A stretch of DNA of 64,000 nt from Caulobacter sp. 32-67-35 (GTDB taxonomy: Bacteria; Pseudomonadota; Alphaproteobacteria; Caulobacterales; Caulobacteraceae), in the NCBI GenBank assembly GCA_002280875.1, contig NCEV01000002.1, positions 62,001 through 126,000 of the forward strand. The letters are read 5' to 3'. Each line of letters opens with the position of its first letter. Within the stretch, counting starts at the first letter, position 1. Below are positions 45,774-54,127 of the stretch, piece by piece. The position numbers were made by a program, and so were the translations under genes. The notes beneath the pieces are model-generated. The model saw only the letters and a program-made list of their open reading frames with translations. It did not search any database and was not told the origin of the DNA.

Positions 45774-47075
45774 ATGGCCTCGCCAGGACCATCGGAGACG
45801 ACCGAAAAGGCGCCTCGCGGCCGGTTTCGTCGCGCCGCCCTGATACGACGCCTTGGACCTGGCCTCATAACCGGCGCTGCTGACGATGACCCCAGCGGCA
45901 TCGCGACCTATTCACAGGCTGGTGCCCAGTTTGGCGTCAACATGCTGTGGACGATGGTGTTCCTCTACCCGCTGATGACCACCATGCAGATGATCAGCGC
46001 GCGGATCGGACGGGTCACCGGACACGGGCTTGCCGCCAACATGCGCCGAATCTTTCCGAGTTGGGTGGTCACCAGCCTGGTGGCCCTGCTGTTCATCGCC
46101 AACACCATCAACATCGGCGCCGATCTCGCCGCGATGGGCGCGGCGGCCGAGTTGGTGCTCGGATGGGGAGAACATGTCTTCACGCTGTTCTTCGCCGTTC
46201 TGTCGCTGACCCTGCAGGTGCTGGTCCCCTATCACCGTTATGTCCGCTACCTGAAATGGCTGACCCTCGTTCTCTTCGCCTATGCCGGCGTGGTCCTCAC
46301 CGTCGAGATCGACTGGGCTGAGGTGGCACTGCGGACGCTGACACCGCACCTCGCCTTGACCGGAGCGACCGCAACCGTTGTCGTTGCGGTGTTCGGCACC
46401 ACGATCAGCCCCTATCTCCTGTTCTGGCAGGCGTCGGAGGAAGTTGAGGATGATGAAGCAGATCCGGCCACGGACCCACTAATCGACCACCCCGAGCAGG
46501 CACCCGATCAGCTCGCCCGCATCCGCTGGGACACTTATGTTGGCATGGCCTTCGCCAACACAATCGCTTTCTTCATTATTCTGACCACCGCAGTCACGCT
46601 GCACGCCGCCGGCCTGACCGACATCCAGACGTCCGCCGAAGCGGCGGAGGCGTTGCGGCCGATCGCCGGCGACCTCGCGTTCGCACTGTTCAGCTTGGGG
46701 ATCATCGGCACGGGGCTGCTGGCGGTGCCGGTGCTGGCGGGTTCGGCCGCCTATGCCGTGTGCGAGTCTCGCGGCTGGCGTATCGGGCTTGAGCGCAAGC
46801 CGCGCGAGGCGGTTGGGTTCTATACCATCATCGGTCTCGCGACCTTGGTAGGCGTCGCGGTCGACTATTCGCCGCTCGATCCGATAAGGGCGCTATTCTG
46901 GAGTGCGGTACTGAACGGCGTGGTTTCGGTGCCGCTGATGGCGGCGATGATGATCCTGGTGTCGCGCAAGGATGAGATGGGCCAATTCGTCGCCCCGCTT
47001 CCGCTGCGCGTAGTCGGGTGGTTTGCGACCGCCTGCATGGGCACAGCGGCGATCACAATGTTCGTGCTGAGTTGA
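45774..47075 (+). CDS. Nramp-family divalent metal transporter, non-canonical metal site
   Basis: 433 aa, about eleven membrane spans. The first helix reads DDDPSGIAT where classical MntH has DPGN. The sixth-helix metal motif, usually MPH, is replaced by GTTISPYLLFWQASEE. Loss of the Met ligand is what sets Mg2+-transporting Nramp relatives apart, so this protein may not be a Mn/Fe carrier. It follows CorA and MgtC, which supports a Mg-type substrate. The family is certain, the substrate inferred. Confidence 0.85.
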   Translation: MASPGPSETTEKAPRGRFRRAALIRRLGPGLITGAADDDPSGIATYSQAGAQFGVNMLWTMVFLYPLMTTMQMISARIGRVTGHGLAANMRRIFPSWVVTSLVALLFIANTINIGADLAAMGAAAELVLGWGEHVFTLFFAVLSLTLQVLVPYHRYVRYLKWLTLVLFAYAGVVLTVEIDWAEVALRTLTPHLALTGATATVVVAVFGTTISPYLLFWQASEEVEDDEADPATDPLIDHPEQAPDQLARIRWDTYVGMAFANTIAFFIILTTAVTLHAAGLTDIQTSAEAAEALRPIAGDLAFALFSLGIIGTGLLAVPVLAGSAAYAVCESRGWRIGLERKPREAVGFYTIIGLATLVGVAVDYSPLDPIRALFWSAVLNGVVSVPLMAAMMILVSRKDEMGQFVAPLPLRVVGWFATACMGTAAITMFVLS

Positions 47076-47267
47076 GTTCCCCCTCGCGTGTGCGGTTGAG
47101 CCCAGCCCGCCGAGCAGAAACCAATTTCTTTCTTGAAGCGGCGGAGGCATCAGCGATGAAGCTCTACCATTGAATCCATCGATTGAAGCTGATGGCCGAC
47201 AGGTGGCAGCCATAGGCCGTCGCATGCCATGCGCAGATCGGCTATAGCCCGCATTCACGGAGAGCCT

Positions 47268-48242
47268 ATGCATCACGACCCTTTGAACAAGTACGGTCAC
47301 GACCACCTCTTTCTGGGCGACGCGCACGATGTGCACGAGCGGCGCACCCGCTACGTAGTTGCGCTCACCGCAGCGATGATGGTTGTCGAGATCATTGCCG
47401 GCTGGATGACCGGCTCAATGGCGCTGCTTGCGGATGGGTTCCATATGGCCACGCACGCTGGTGCACTCGGAGTTGCTGCCTGGGCCTACGCCTATGCACG
47501 TCGCCATGCTCACGACCGGCGCTTCACCTTTGGCACCGGCAAGGTCGGCGACCTGGCCGGGTTCGCGAGCGCGCTAGTGCTAGCGATGATCGCGCTTGGG
47601 ATCGGGGTCGAGTCGTTGCAACGCTTCTTTGTGCCCACGCGCATCGCCTATGGCGAGGCGACCTGGATCGCGGCGCTCGGGCTGCTCGTGAACCTGGCCA
47701 GCGCCTGGCTGCTCGGTGGAACGCATCACGACGGGCACGACCATGCGCACGCTCACGGCCATGGCCACCAGCCTGACAGTCATGGACATGCCCACGACAA
47801 CAACCTGCGCTCGGCCTATTTTCACGTTCTGGCCGACGCGCTCACTTCCGTCCTGGCGATTGGAGCATTGCTCGCCGGACGATACCTCGGTTGGGGATGG
47901 ATGGACGCTACCATGGGCGTAGTCGGCGCGCTGGTGATAGCGCGCTGGTCATGGGGCCTGCTGCGCGATACGAGCGCGGTGCTTCTGGATGCCTCAGGGA
48001 ACTCCAGTCTCGAGGCCGAAATTCGCGAAGCCATTGAGGATGGTGACGCGCAGGTCACGGACCTACATGTCTGGCGTGTCGGTCCGGGCCGTTATGCCGC
48101 GATCATCTCGTTGGTCGCAGCCGAGCCGCTGTCGCCCAAGGACTATGCCGCCCGCGTCAAGATTCATGAGGAACTGGTCCATGTTACGGTCGAGCCACAC
48201 CGATGTCTCGACCATCATCCGCTGATGGCACGGGCCGCGTGA
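47268..48242 (+). CDS. dmeF: cation diffusion facilitator, DmeF-type
   Basis: 324 aa from ATG 47268 (SD GGAG). Six membrane helices; metal-site motifs ADGFHMATHAG in helix 2 and HVLADALTSV in helix 5; a His-rich cytoplasmic loop (HHDGHDHAHAHGHGHQ and more) between helices 4 and 5; an N-terminal HDHLFLGDAHDVHERRTRY like DmeF. Family members export Co2+ and Ni2+ by proton antiport. No DmeR repressor is adjacent. Last clear ICE cargo gene. Confidence 0.85.
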   Translation: MHHDPLNKYGHDHLFLGDAHDVHERRTRYVVALTAAMMVVEIIAGWMTGSMALLADGFHMATHAGALGVAAWAYAYARRHAHDRRFTFGTGKVGDLAGFASALVLAMIALGIGVESLQRFFVPTRIAYGEATWIAALGLLVNLASAWLLGGTHHDGHDHAHAHGHGHQPDSHGHAHDNNLRSAYFHVLADALTSVLAIGALLAGRYLGWGWMDATMGVVGALVIARWSWGLLRDTSAVLLDASGNSSLEAEIREAIEDGDAQVTDLHVWRVGPGRYAAIISLVAAEPLSPKDYAARVKIHEELVHVTVEPHRCLDHHPLMARAA

Positions 48243-48362
48243 CACTAATGCCTCAAGCTGCGCGGGGATCGGCCGAGCGGTGGGGGCTTCCAGGCGTTCG
48301 AGTCCGAACGCGGCGAAGTCATCACGCCCACCATGCTCGCGGAAACCGCTGAGTCCCATCGG

Positions 48363-48599
48363 TTAGGCCGCTTTGCGCTCGACGGGGCGATAAAGGCCAT
48401 AGCCGACCTTTACGAGCAGACCCTCTTCGCACATGCGGGCCAAATAGCAGCGGGGAACGCCGATCTCGGTTAACTCGCGCGTCCTCACAAACCCGCGCTC
48501 TCTGGCGAGGGCGACGGCCCTGTCGCGCAACGAAGGCTTCGGGCCGCCAGCGAGGCGTAGAGCTTCAGCGTGGTCTCGGTCACGTTTGCGCTGTCTCAA
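48363..48599 (-). CDS. AbiEi-like antitoxin N-terminal domain, standalone
   Basis: 78 aa: SLRDRAVALARERGFVRTRELTEIGVPRCYLARMCEEGLLVKVGYGLYR is a winged helix of the AbiEi_4 type. The usual C-terminal half and any AbiEii toxin are absent, so this is a truncated gene or a free-standing regulator. It recalls the head of the fusion at 37-1890 at the other end of the element. Between 48600 and 48879 no gene is convincing. Confidence 0.6.
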   Translation of the reverse strand: MRQRKRDRDHAEALRLAGGPKPSLRDRAVALARERGFVRTRELTEIGVPRCYLARMCEEGLLVKVGYGLYRPVERKAA

Positions 48600-48879
48600 C
48601 GGCTGTGGCGCTTTCTGGCGTAGGGCAATAGCGAACTCGTATTTCTCAGTTTCGTCGATCCCGGGGAGCCACCTCTGGCTTGAGCAGCGACCTTCGCATC
48701 GGCGGAGGTCGCGCTCTCCCCCTTCAAACTTTTCGAGCCTCGGCCGTCGCCCCCGGCGCGCGTCATTTCCTCAGTATGAGGATGTGGACGACCTGTTCCA
48801 TGGCCACCGGGTTCCATGGACGCGAGAACACCGCTACGCGAAGCTTCACCGACGCCACCGTCGGCGCTATGGCTTAACC

Positions 48880-49284
48880 ATGATCACTGCCGATGACCAC
48901 TGGCCCGCGACCCTGCAACGCGTCGTCGCCACGCTCCACTTCAAGGTCATGGACCAGAAGGCGCTCAAACCGGTCATGGAGATCGAGGTGCGAGAGGATA
49001 TCCATTCCCTGCCCGCTCTCATCCAGACCGCCGTCAAGGCGACCATCGAGCTGGATCACTGGATTGCGGTGGAGCGCATGGAGATCCCCGTTGATCGCGA
49101 AGCCGTGCTGGCTCGCAAACAGCTGGCGCGCGCACTGGCGACTGAACCGCCAGGCAGCGCTCGATCACCTTTCACGACGGGATACGAGGCCGCCTATCGC
49201 CTGCGCCTGGAACAGCTGGTCTGGGCGGCCATTGCTGACCACCCCCGTCGGCGGCTTGAAGAACTGGCTTCGGCGCGGGCCTGA
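48880..49284 (+). CDS. hypothetical protein near the ICE-chromosome junction
   Basis: 134 aa from ATG 48880 (DDHWPATLQRVVATLHFKV, EVREDIHSLPALIQTAVKATIELDHWIAVERMEI, YEAAYRLRLEQLVWAAIADHPRRR). The frame is open back to 48586, but that part looks non-coding. Charged, helical and without a known motif. It is convergent with the glyoxalase gene, with five bases between stops. It could be ICE or chromosome; I do not recognise the family. Confidence 0.5.
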   Translation: MITADDHWPATLQRVVATLHFKVMDQKALKPVMEIEVREDIHSLPALIQTAVKATIELDHWIAVERMEIPVDREAVLARKQLARALATEPPGSARSPFTTGYEAAYRLRLEQLVWAAIADHPRRRLEELASARA

Positions 49285-49289
49285 CCAGA

Positions 49290-49727
49290 CTACCAGGCTC
49301 CGGTATTGGGCATCGACGCCCAGGGCTCGGCCGCCGGCAGGCTGCCGTCCTGCAGCAGTTCGACCGAGATATTGTCCGGCGAGCGCACGAACGCCATGTG
49401 CCCGTCGCGCGGCGGGCGGTTGATGGTCACGCCCATGTCCATGAGACGCTGGCAGGTCTCGTAGATGTCATCGACCCGATAGGCCAGGTGGCCGAAATTG
49501 CGGCCGCCGTCATAGTCCTCGGGATCCCAGTTGTAGGTCAGCTCGACCAGCGGCGCCTTGCGCTCCCTGGCCAGCTCAACGTCCTCAGGCGCAGCTAGGA
49601 AGACCAGGGTGAAACGGCCCTTGTCGTTTTCCATGCGGTACATCTCGGTCAGGCCCAGGCCCTGGCAATAGAAGCGCAGCGAAGCGTCCAGATCGCGGAC
49701 GCGAACCATGGTGTGCAGATAGCGCAA
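49290..49727 (-). CDS. gloA: glyoxalase I / VOC protein
   Basis: 145 aa if started at TTG 49727 (LRYLHTMVRVRDLDASLRFY); ATG 49709 is the alternative. The two-module VOC fold has the four expected metal ligands in LHTMVRV, VELTYNWDPEDY, NFGHLAYRV and SVELLQ. Converts methylglyoxal-glutathione hemithioacetal to lactoylglutathione. Sixty-two bases downstream of the ABC transporter gene, same strand. First gene that is clearly core chromosome. Confidence 0.85.
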   Translation of the reverse strand: MRYLHTMVRVRDLDASLRFYCQGLGLTEMYRMENDKGRFTLVFLAAPEDVELARERKAPLVELTYNWDPEDYDGGRNFGHLAYRVDDIYETCQRLMDMGVTINRPPRDGHMAFVRSPDNISVELLQDGSLPAAEPWASMPNTGAW

Positions 49728-49789
49728 GGCGGGACTCCCAAACTGTGTGCGATGGATATAGCGGTTCGGCGCGATCTCGCGAAGGGCCG

Positions 49790-51649
49790 TCAGGCTGCGG
49801 GCTTCTCGCGCGTCTGGCGTCGCCACAGGGCCGCATACTCTCCGCCCGCTTCCAGCAGGGCGGCATGGGGGCCACGCTCAACGATCCTGCCACGTCGAAG
49901 CACCACGATCTCGTCGGCGTCAGCGATCGTCGAAAGCCGGTGCGCCACCACCAGCGTCGTGCGCCCTGCCCTGGCCTTGCGCAGCGTCTCCTGGATCGCC
50001 GCCTCGGTGCGGCTGTCCAGGGCGCTGGTGGCCTCGTCCAGGATCAGCACGCGCGGCTGGGCCAGAAGCGCCCGGGCGATGCCCACACGCTGACGCTCGC
50101 CGCCCGACAGCTTCAGTCCCCGCTCGCCAACCTTCGTGGCCATGCCTTCGGGAAGATTGCGGATGAACTCGCCCAGCTCGGCGGCCTCGGCGGCGGCCCA
50201 GATCTCGGCCTCGGTGGCCTCGGGTCTGGCGAAGCCGATATTGCTGAGCACGGTGTCATTGAACAGGGCCACGTCCTGCGGCACCAGGGCGACCGCACGA
50301 CGCAGCGAGGCCTGACGCAGGTCCCGCAGGTCGCAGCCGTCCAGGGTGATCCTGCCGGCCTGGGGGTCGATCATCCGCAGCGCCAGACGCACCAGAGTGG
50401 TCTTGCCCGCCCCCGATGGCCCAACGATGGCCACGGTGGTTCCGGGCGGGATCGAGAAACTGACGTCCTTCAGCCCTTCCGAGCGTGCGCCATGCCGGAA
50501 CGACACCGCCTCGAACACCACGGCGCCGCCGCGCTGGTCGGCGCGGGGCGGCAGGTCGATGGCGTCAGGCGCATCGGCCACATCGGGGCTCTGGCGGCGC
50601 AGGTCGAGCATGGCCTCCATGTCGATGAAGGACTGGCGGATCTCGCGATAGGCAAAGCCCAGGATGTTGAGCGGCGCATACAGGTTGATCAGGATCAGCA
50701 CGGCCGCCGTGACGTCGCCCGGCCCCATGCGCCCGGCCGAAGCTTCCATGCCCGCCAGCACCGCCATGGCGCCCAGACCCAGACTCATCACCGCCGCCTG
50801 CACGGTATTGAGCACGGTCAGGGAATTGGTCGCCTTGACCTGCGCGTCGCCATACACATCCAGCGCGGTCTTGTAGCCGCCCACCGCGCGGTCCTCGCCG
50901 CCGAAGGACTTCACCGTTTCGTAGTTGATCAGCGAGTCGACTGCCCTGCCCGCGGCCTCGGCGTCGGCCTCGTTCAGCGCGCGACGATGGCCGATGCGCC
51001 AGTCCGAGATGGCAAAGGTGATGTAGCCGTAGACGCCGACCGTCAGCAGAGCGATGGCGGCGAACCGCCAGTCATAGGCCTTGGCCAGCACGGCGGCCGC
51101 CATCAGCAGCTCGATCGCCGTCGGACCCAGGTTGAAGACCAGGCTGCGCAGCAGGAAATCCATCGACCGCGCGCCGCGATCGATCACGCGCGACAGCGAG
51201 CCCGTGCGCTTGGACTGGTGGAAATCGATCGACAATGACAGGGCGTGGGCGAAAGTCTCGACCGCCGCCCGGTTCTGGGCCGCCTGGGCCACGGGCGTGA
51301 AGACCGCATCCCGCGCCTGCGGCGCCGCCGCCGAGATGAAGCGAACCAGGGCCCAGCCGGTCGCCAGGCCCGCAAAGGTCCAGCTGACGGTAGTGACGAC
51401 GTTTTGCCCGGCCGCCAACCGGTTGACTGCCGCGCCCAGCAGCAGGGGCGCCAGAACGCCCAGGGCCTTGCCAATCAGGGTGAAGGCCAGGGCCAGAGCG
51501 ACACGCCAGCGCAGACCCGGCGCGTTCGACCTCAGGACCAGCCGGAAGAGATCGCCCATCGCGCTCCAGAAGCGGACGCGCACTGCTGGCGGCGCGACGG
51601 CGCCGGCAACCGCCTCGCGCGCCGACGGGGCCGAACCAAAGCCCCTCAC
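49790..51649 (-). CDS. Atm1-type ABC exporter (half-transporter)
   Basis: 619 aa: six-helix membrane domain (residues about 45-340), then the ATPase with VGPSGAGKTTLVRL, LSGGERQRVGIARALL and LILDEATSALDSRTE. The MDFLLRSLVFNLGPTAIELL stretch marks the Atm1/HMT1 group, which exports glutathione-linked metal or sulfur compounds. Its first bases overlap the lipoprotein gene stop (ATGA), so the two are one operon. Confidence 0.9.
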   Translation of the reverse strand: MRGFGSAPSAREAVAGAVAPPAVRVRFWSAMGDLFRLVLRSNAPGLRWRVALALAFTLIGKALGVLAPLLLGAAVNRLAAGQNVVTTVSWTFAGLATGWALVRFISAAAPQARDAVFTPVAQAAQNRAAVETFAHALSLSIDFHQSKRTGSLSRVIDRGARSMDFLLRSLVFNLGPTAIELLMAAAVLAKAYDWRFAAIALLTVGVYGYITFAISDWRIGHRRALNEADAEAAGRAVDSLINYETVKSFGGEDRAVGGYKTALDVYGDAQVKATNSLTVLNTVQAAVMSLGLGAMAVLAGMEASAGRMGPGDVTAAVLILINLYAPLNILGFAYREIRQSFIDMEAMLDLRRQSPDVADAPDAIDLPPRADQRGGAVVFEAVSFRHGARSEGLKDVSFSIPPGTTVAIVGPSGAGKTTLVRLALRMIDPQAGRITLDGCDLRDLRQASLRRAVALVPQDVALFNDTVLSNIGFARPEATEAEIWAAAEAAELGEFIRNLPEGMATKVGERGLKLSGGERQRVGIARALLAQPRVLILDEATSALDSRTEAAIQETLRKARAGRTTLVVAHRLSTIADADEIVVLRRGRIVERGPHAALLEAGGEYAALWRRQTREKPAA

Positions 51650-52488
51650 CGGGCCGGGGCCAGGATGATTAAGGTGGTCTGCACGCCCCCGCCCGGCGTC
51701 ATCCAGTCGATGCGCCAGCCGACATCCACGCGCTGGGCGCGCACCGGGCCGCTGATCAGCGGCGCAGCCGGCGAAACCGTGACCGTGATCCGTTGCTCGC
51801 CGCCCTCGCCGCTCACCTGAATATCATGCGAACCCGGCCCAACCGGCTCACTGAGCGAGAGCGAAAAGCGACCATCCTCGCCAGCCTGCCCGACGGCCCG
51901 CGGGGTGCGGTCAACGCGGACGCCAAGCCCGGCGCCCGGCGTGGCCACGCCCGAGATCACAGCGCCGCCCTCCTGGTCCACATCGATCGCCAGGATGTTG
52001 GGGGAAGCCGATCCCGGCGACAGACGCCACGCGCCCGCCCCGGCCCGGAGCAGGGCGAGCTCACCTTCGGGCGTGACCATTACATAGCCTTCCGCCTGGA
52101 CCGTCCGGCCGCCGCGCGTCATCGACAGCCCGTACAGGCCCACGCCGTTGGTCTGCGGCACGGCGAGGCTCCACCCGCCGCTGGCGTCGATCTGGCCGAC
52201 GACGCTTTCGCCCGTCGGCGCGCCCAGGCGTACGCTGGCCTGCGGCGTCCCGACCCCTTTCAGCACCAACCCCGCCGGACCGCGCTCGGCGCCCAGGATC
52301 TGCGGCGGTGCGATGTAGCCAGCCTCGGCGGCGTCGGTCTGGGTCGAGGGCGGCGCGGTCTTGGGGCGCCACTCGTCCTGACCCGACCCGTCACAAGCGA
52401 CCAGCGCAAGGCTCATCCCGGCCAGAAGTCCGACAACACCGCCCCGGGCGAGCGGCGACTTGAAACGGGGGCTACGAATCCTGATCAT
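51646..52488 (-). CDS. putative lipoprotein, beta-rich
   Basis: 280 aa. Lipobox LVAC with Cys32 after a hydrophobic signal. The rest is Gly/Val-rich, made of Ig-like repeats (QILGAERGPAGLVLKGVGTP; AVISGVATPGAGLGVRVDRTPRAV). Probably an envelope protein. Overlaps the Atm1-type gene. Family not recognised. Confidence 0.7.
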   Translation of the reverse strand: MIRIRSPRFKSPLARGGVVGLLAGMSLALVACDGSGQDEWRPKTAPPSTQTDAAEAGYIAPPQILGAERGPAGLVLKGVGTPQASVRLGAPTGESVVGQIDASGGWSLAVPQTNGVGLYGLSMTRGGRTVQAEGYVMVTPEGELALLRAGAGAWRLSPGSASPNILAIDVDQEGGAVISGVATPGAGLGVRVDRTPRAVGQAGEDGRFSLSLSEPVGPGSHDIQVSGEGGEQRITVTVSPAAPLISGPVRAQRVDVGWRIDWMTPGGGVQTTLIILAPAR

Positions 52489-52535
52489 GCGTCGCTCTTG
52501 TCAGCGCGACGGACCGCGCCGACGTTTACATAGGT

Positions 52536-52556
52536 GGCGCGCCGCTGCGGCGCGCC
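52536..52556. terminator. hairpin between lipoprotein and LOG genes
   Basis: GGCGCGCCG (52536-52544) pairs with CGGCGCGCC (52548-52556), loop CTG, followed by CTTTCTTTT. It lies in the divergent gap, 25 bases before the LOG start. It looks like a terminator or attenuator reading rightward. Confidence 0.5.
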
Positions 52557-52581
52557 CTTTCTTTTGCTGGAGTGGACGACG

Positions 52582-53190
52582 ATGCCCGATGAGTCTAGGC
52601 GCCTGGACTCCGTCTGCGTCTATTGCGGTTCCTCCAATGACGCCGATCCCGCCTTTCTCGCCGCCGCCAGCCAGATCGGCGCAAGCTTCGCGCAGGCGGG
52701 ATGGAAGCTGATCTATGGCGGCGGCGGCGTCGGACTGATGGGGGCGACGGCGCGCGGCGCGCATGAGGCCGGCGGCCGGGTGCTGGGGATCATTCCCAAG
52801 TTCCTGACCGGGCGCGAACAGCCTTTTGACGACGTTGAGACCATCGTTGTCGACAACATGCACGAGCGCAAAATGCTGATGTTTGAGCAGGCCGACGCCT
52901 TTGTCGTTCTGCCCGGCGGCATCGGCACGCTGGAAGAGATCATCGAACTGTTGTCCTGGCGGCGGTTGGACCTGCATCAGAAGCCCATCGTCTTCCACAA
53001 TCCGCGCGGCTTCTGGGACCCGCTGTTCGCCCTGCTGCAGCACACGATCAACGAAGGTCTCACGCCGCCGGCCCTCGCCGAATGCTGGCGGTCTGTCGAA
53101 AAGGCCGAGGATGTGACATCTGCGCTCTTGTCATGGGATGCGGAATTCTATCAAAGCGGCCCTCAAACGAGCGTTCGGCTGTTGACTTAG
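52582..53190 (+). CDS. LOG-family protein (TIGR00730)
   Basis: 202 aa from ATG 52582. Rossmann-like fold with CVYCGSSND at the start and the signature LPGGIGTLEEI (PGGxGTxxE) near residue 110. Proteins of this family hydrolyse cytokinin nucleotides or other nucleoside monophosphates; the bacterial role is usually purine-nucleotide hygiene. Single-gene unit. Confidence 0.9.
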   Translation: MPDESRRLDSVCVYCGSSNDADPAFLAAASQIGASFAQAGWKLIYGGGGVGLMGATARGAHEAGGRVLGIIPKFLTGREQPFDDVETIVVDNMHERKMLMFEQADAFVVLPGGIGTLEEIIELLSWRRLDLHQKPIVFHNPRGFWDPLFALLQHTINEGLTPPALAECWRSVEKAEDVTSALLSWDAEFYQSGPQTSVRLLT

Positions 53191-53260
53191 TTTCGAAACG
53201 CAATGCACTTTCATGGCTCGGCCGACCTCCCCGGCGGCCGAGGGGATAAAGGAAACAGTC

Positions 53261-53560
53261 ATGCGTATTTTTCTGACCACGCTCATCGCGGTGTCCGCGC
53301 TGTCGACCGCCGCCTTCGCTGCTGAGGGCGCCGTGATCAAACTGAAGGCGCCGGCCCCGGTCGCCACCCTGATCCACGAAGGCGCCGCCTGGCGCTGCAA
53401 CGGCGATGTCTGCGCCGCTCCGCAGGTCAAGGCGCTGCCGATCGGTCGCGCCTGCCGCAAGATCGCCGCCGAGCTGGGCGCGGTTGTCGCGTTCAACTAT
53501 CGCGGCGCTGATCTCGACGCGGCCGGCATTGCCGACTGCAACACGGCCGCCAAGCCTTAA
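53261..53560 (+). CDS. small exported protein with two cysteine pairs
   Basis: 99 aa from ATG 53261 (SD AAAGGA). Signal peptide to about residue 21 (AAFAAEG). The mature part has four cysteines (WRCNGDVCAAP, GRACRKIAA, ADCNTAAK), likely two disulfides. Similar short proteins occur in Caulobacter-type genomes, but I know of no function. Followed by a strong terminator. Confidence 0.7.
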   Translation: MRIFLTTLIAVSALSTAAFAAEGAVIKLKAPAPVATLIHEGAAWRCNGDVCAAPQVKALPIGRACRKIAAELGAVVAFNYRGADLDAAGIADCNTAAKP

Positions 53561-53590
53561 TCCAGCGTCGCTCTATCGATGCAGACATCA

Positions 53591-53620
53591 GGCGGCTGGC
53601 GAAAACGCCAGCCGCCTGAT
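53591..53620 (+). terminator. terminator after the 53261 gene
   Basis: GGCGGCTGGCG (53591-53601) pairs with CGCCAGCCGCC (53606-53616), loop AAAA, then TGATTGCGTTTG. It also reads as a terminator for the small minus-strand gene at 53632. Confidence 0.8.
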
Positions 53621-53631
53621 TGCGTTTGTGA

Positions 53632-53760
53632 TCAGGCAGGCTTGCGTTTGCCCGGCTTCGACGGTGACGCCGGCGGCTTCGGCGTTGTGCGCCCTCCGAC
53701 CAGCATCCCGCCCAACAGGGCGAAGGACAGCATGGCGTGGTTCATTTTCGTTACGTTCAT
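53632..53760 (-). CDS. 42-aa small protein, putative membrane segment
   Basis: ATG at 53760 with GGGAGA seven bases upstream. A short hydrophobic helix (MLSFALLGGMLVGG) is followed by a Pro/Lys-rich tail (TTPKPPASPSKPGKRKPA). It ends just before the shared hairpin at 53591. Plausible from RBS, composition and terminator; otherwise unsupported. Confidence 0.5.
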   Translation of the reverse strand: MNVTKMNHAMLSFALLGGMLVGGRTTPKPPASPSKPGKRKPA

Positions 53761-54127
53761 GGCGGCGTCTCCCAGACTAGGCCGATGGGACCAGGAGACA
53801 CGCGCGGCTTACAGGGGCGTTCCCCTCCTAGTCGTCAGCGCGTCAAGCCGAATGATGCGCCCAATACCGGCCCGAGCAAGCCTTTTTAGTCTGTAGGCGG
53901 ATCAGTTCAGCGCACGGAACATCCCCTTCTGGCACGTTGGACTGCACCCTTAATTTGCTCCGTACAAGGCGCATCTAGCCGGGATCGCCGTCCAGGCCTG
54001 TCAGGCGGCCAGCGATCTTTCTCGACCCTTCCAAAACGATAAACCGCCCGCGTCAGCGTGACGCGGGCGGCTTTCAAGACTTCGGTCCTTGCTCCGTGGG
54101 CGTCACCACCCCGAAGCGGCCAACACC
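53761..54127. other. gap between the 42-aa gene and acyl-CoA dehydrogenase
   Basis: Nothing is recognised except a minus-strand terminator: CCGCCCGCGTCA (54044-54055) pairs with TGACGCGGGCGG (54059-54070), followed on the minus strand by TTTATCGTTTT. It ends the acyl-CoA dehydrogenase transcript. Confidence 0.6.

Larger units (their letters stand above)
1..48242. mobile_element. integrative and conjugative element, left end outside window
   Basis: The segment holds every module expected of a self-transmissible ICE of the ICEMlSymR7A type: excision control (QseC, QseM, FseA and RdfS homologues), RepA/ParA, an oriT candidate with relaxase and coupling protein, a complete trb secretion operon, and cargo. 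No integrase or tRNA target was found inside it, so the attachment end carrying the integrase is presumably left of position 1. The right limit is somewhere between the end of the cation-efflux gene (48242) and the start of clear core chromosome (49290). Element identity is well supported by content; both ends are inferred. Confidence 0.75.
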
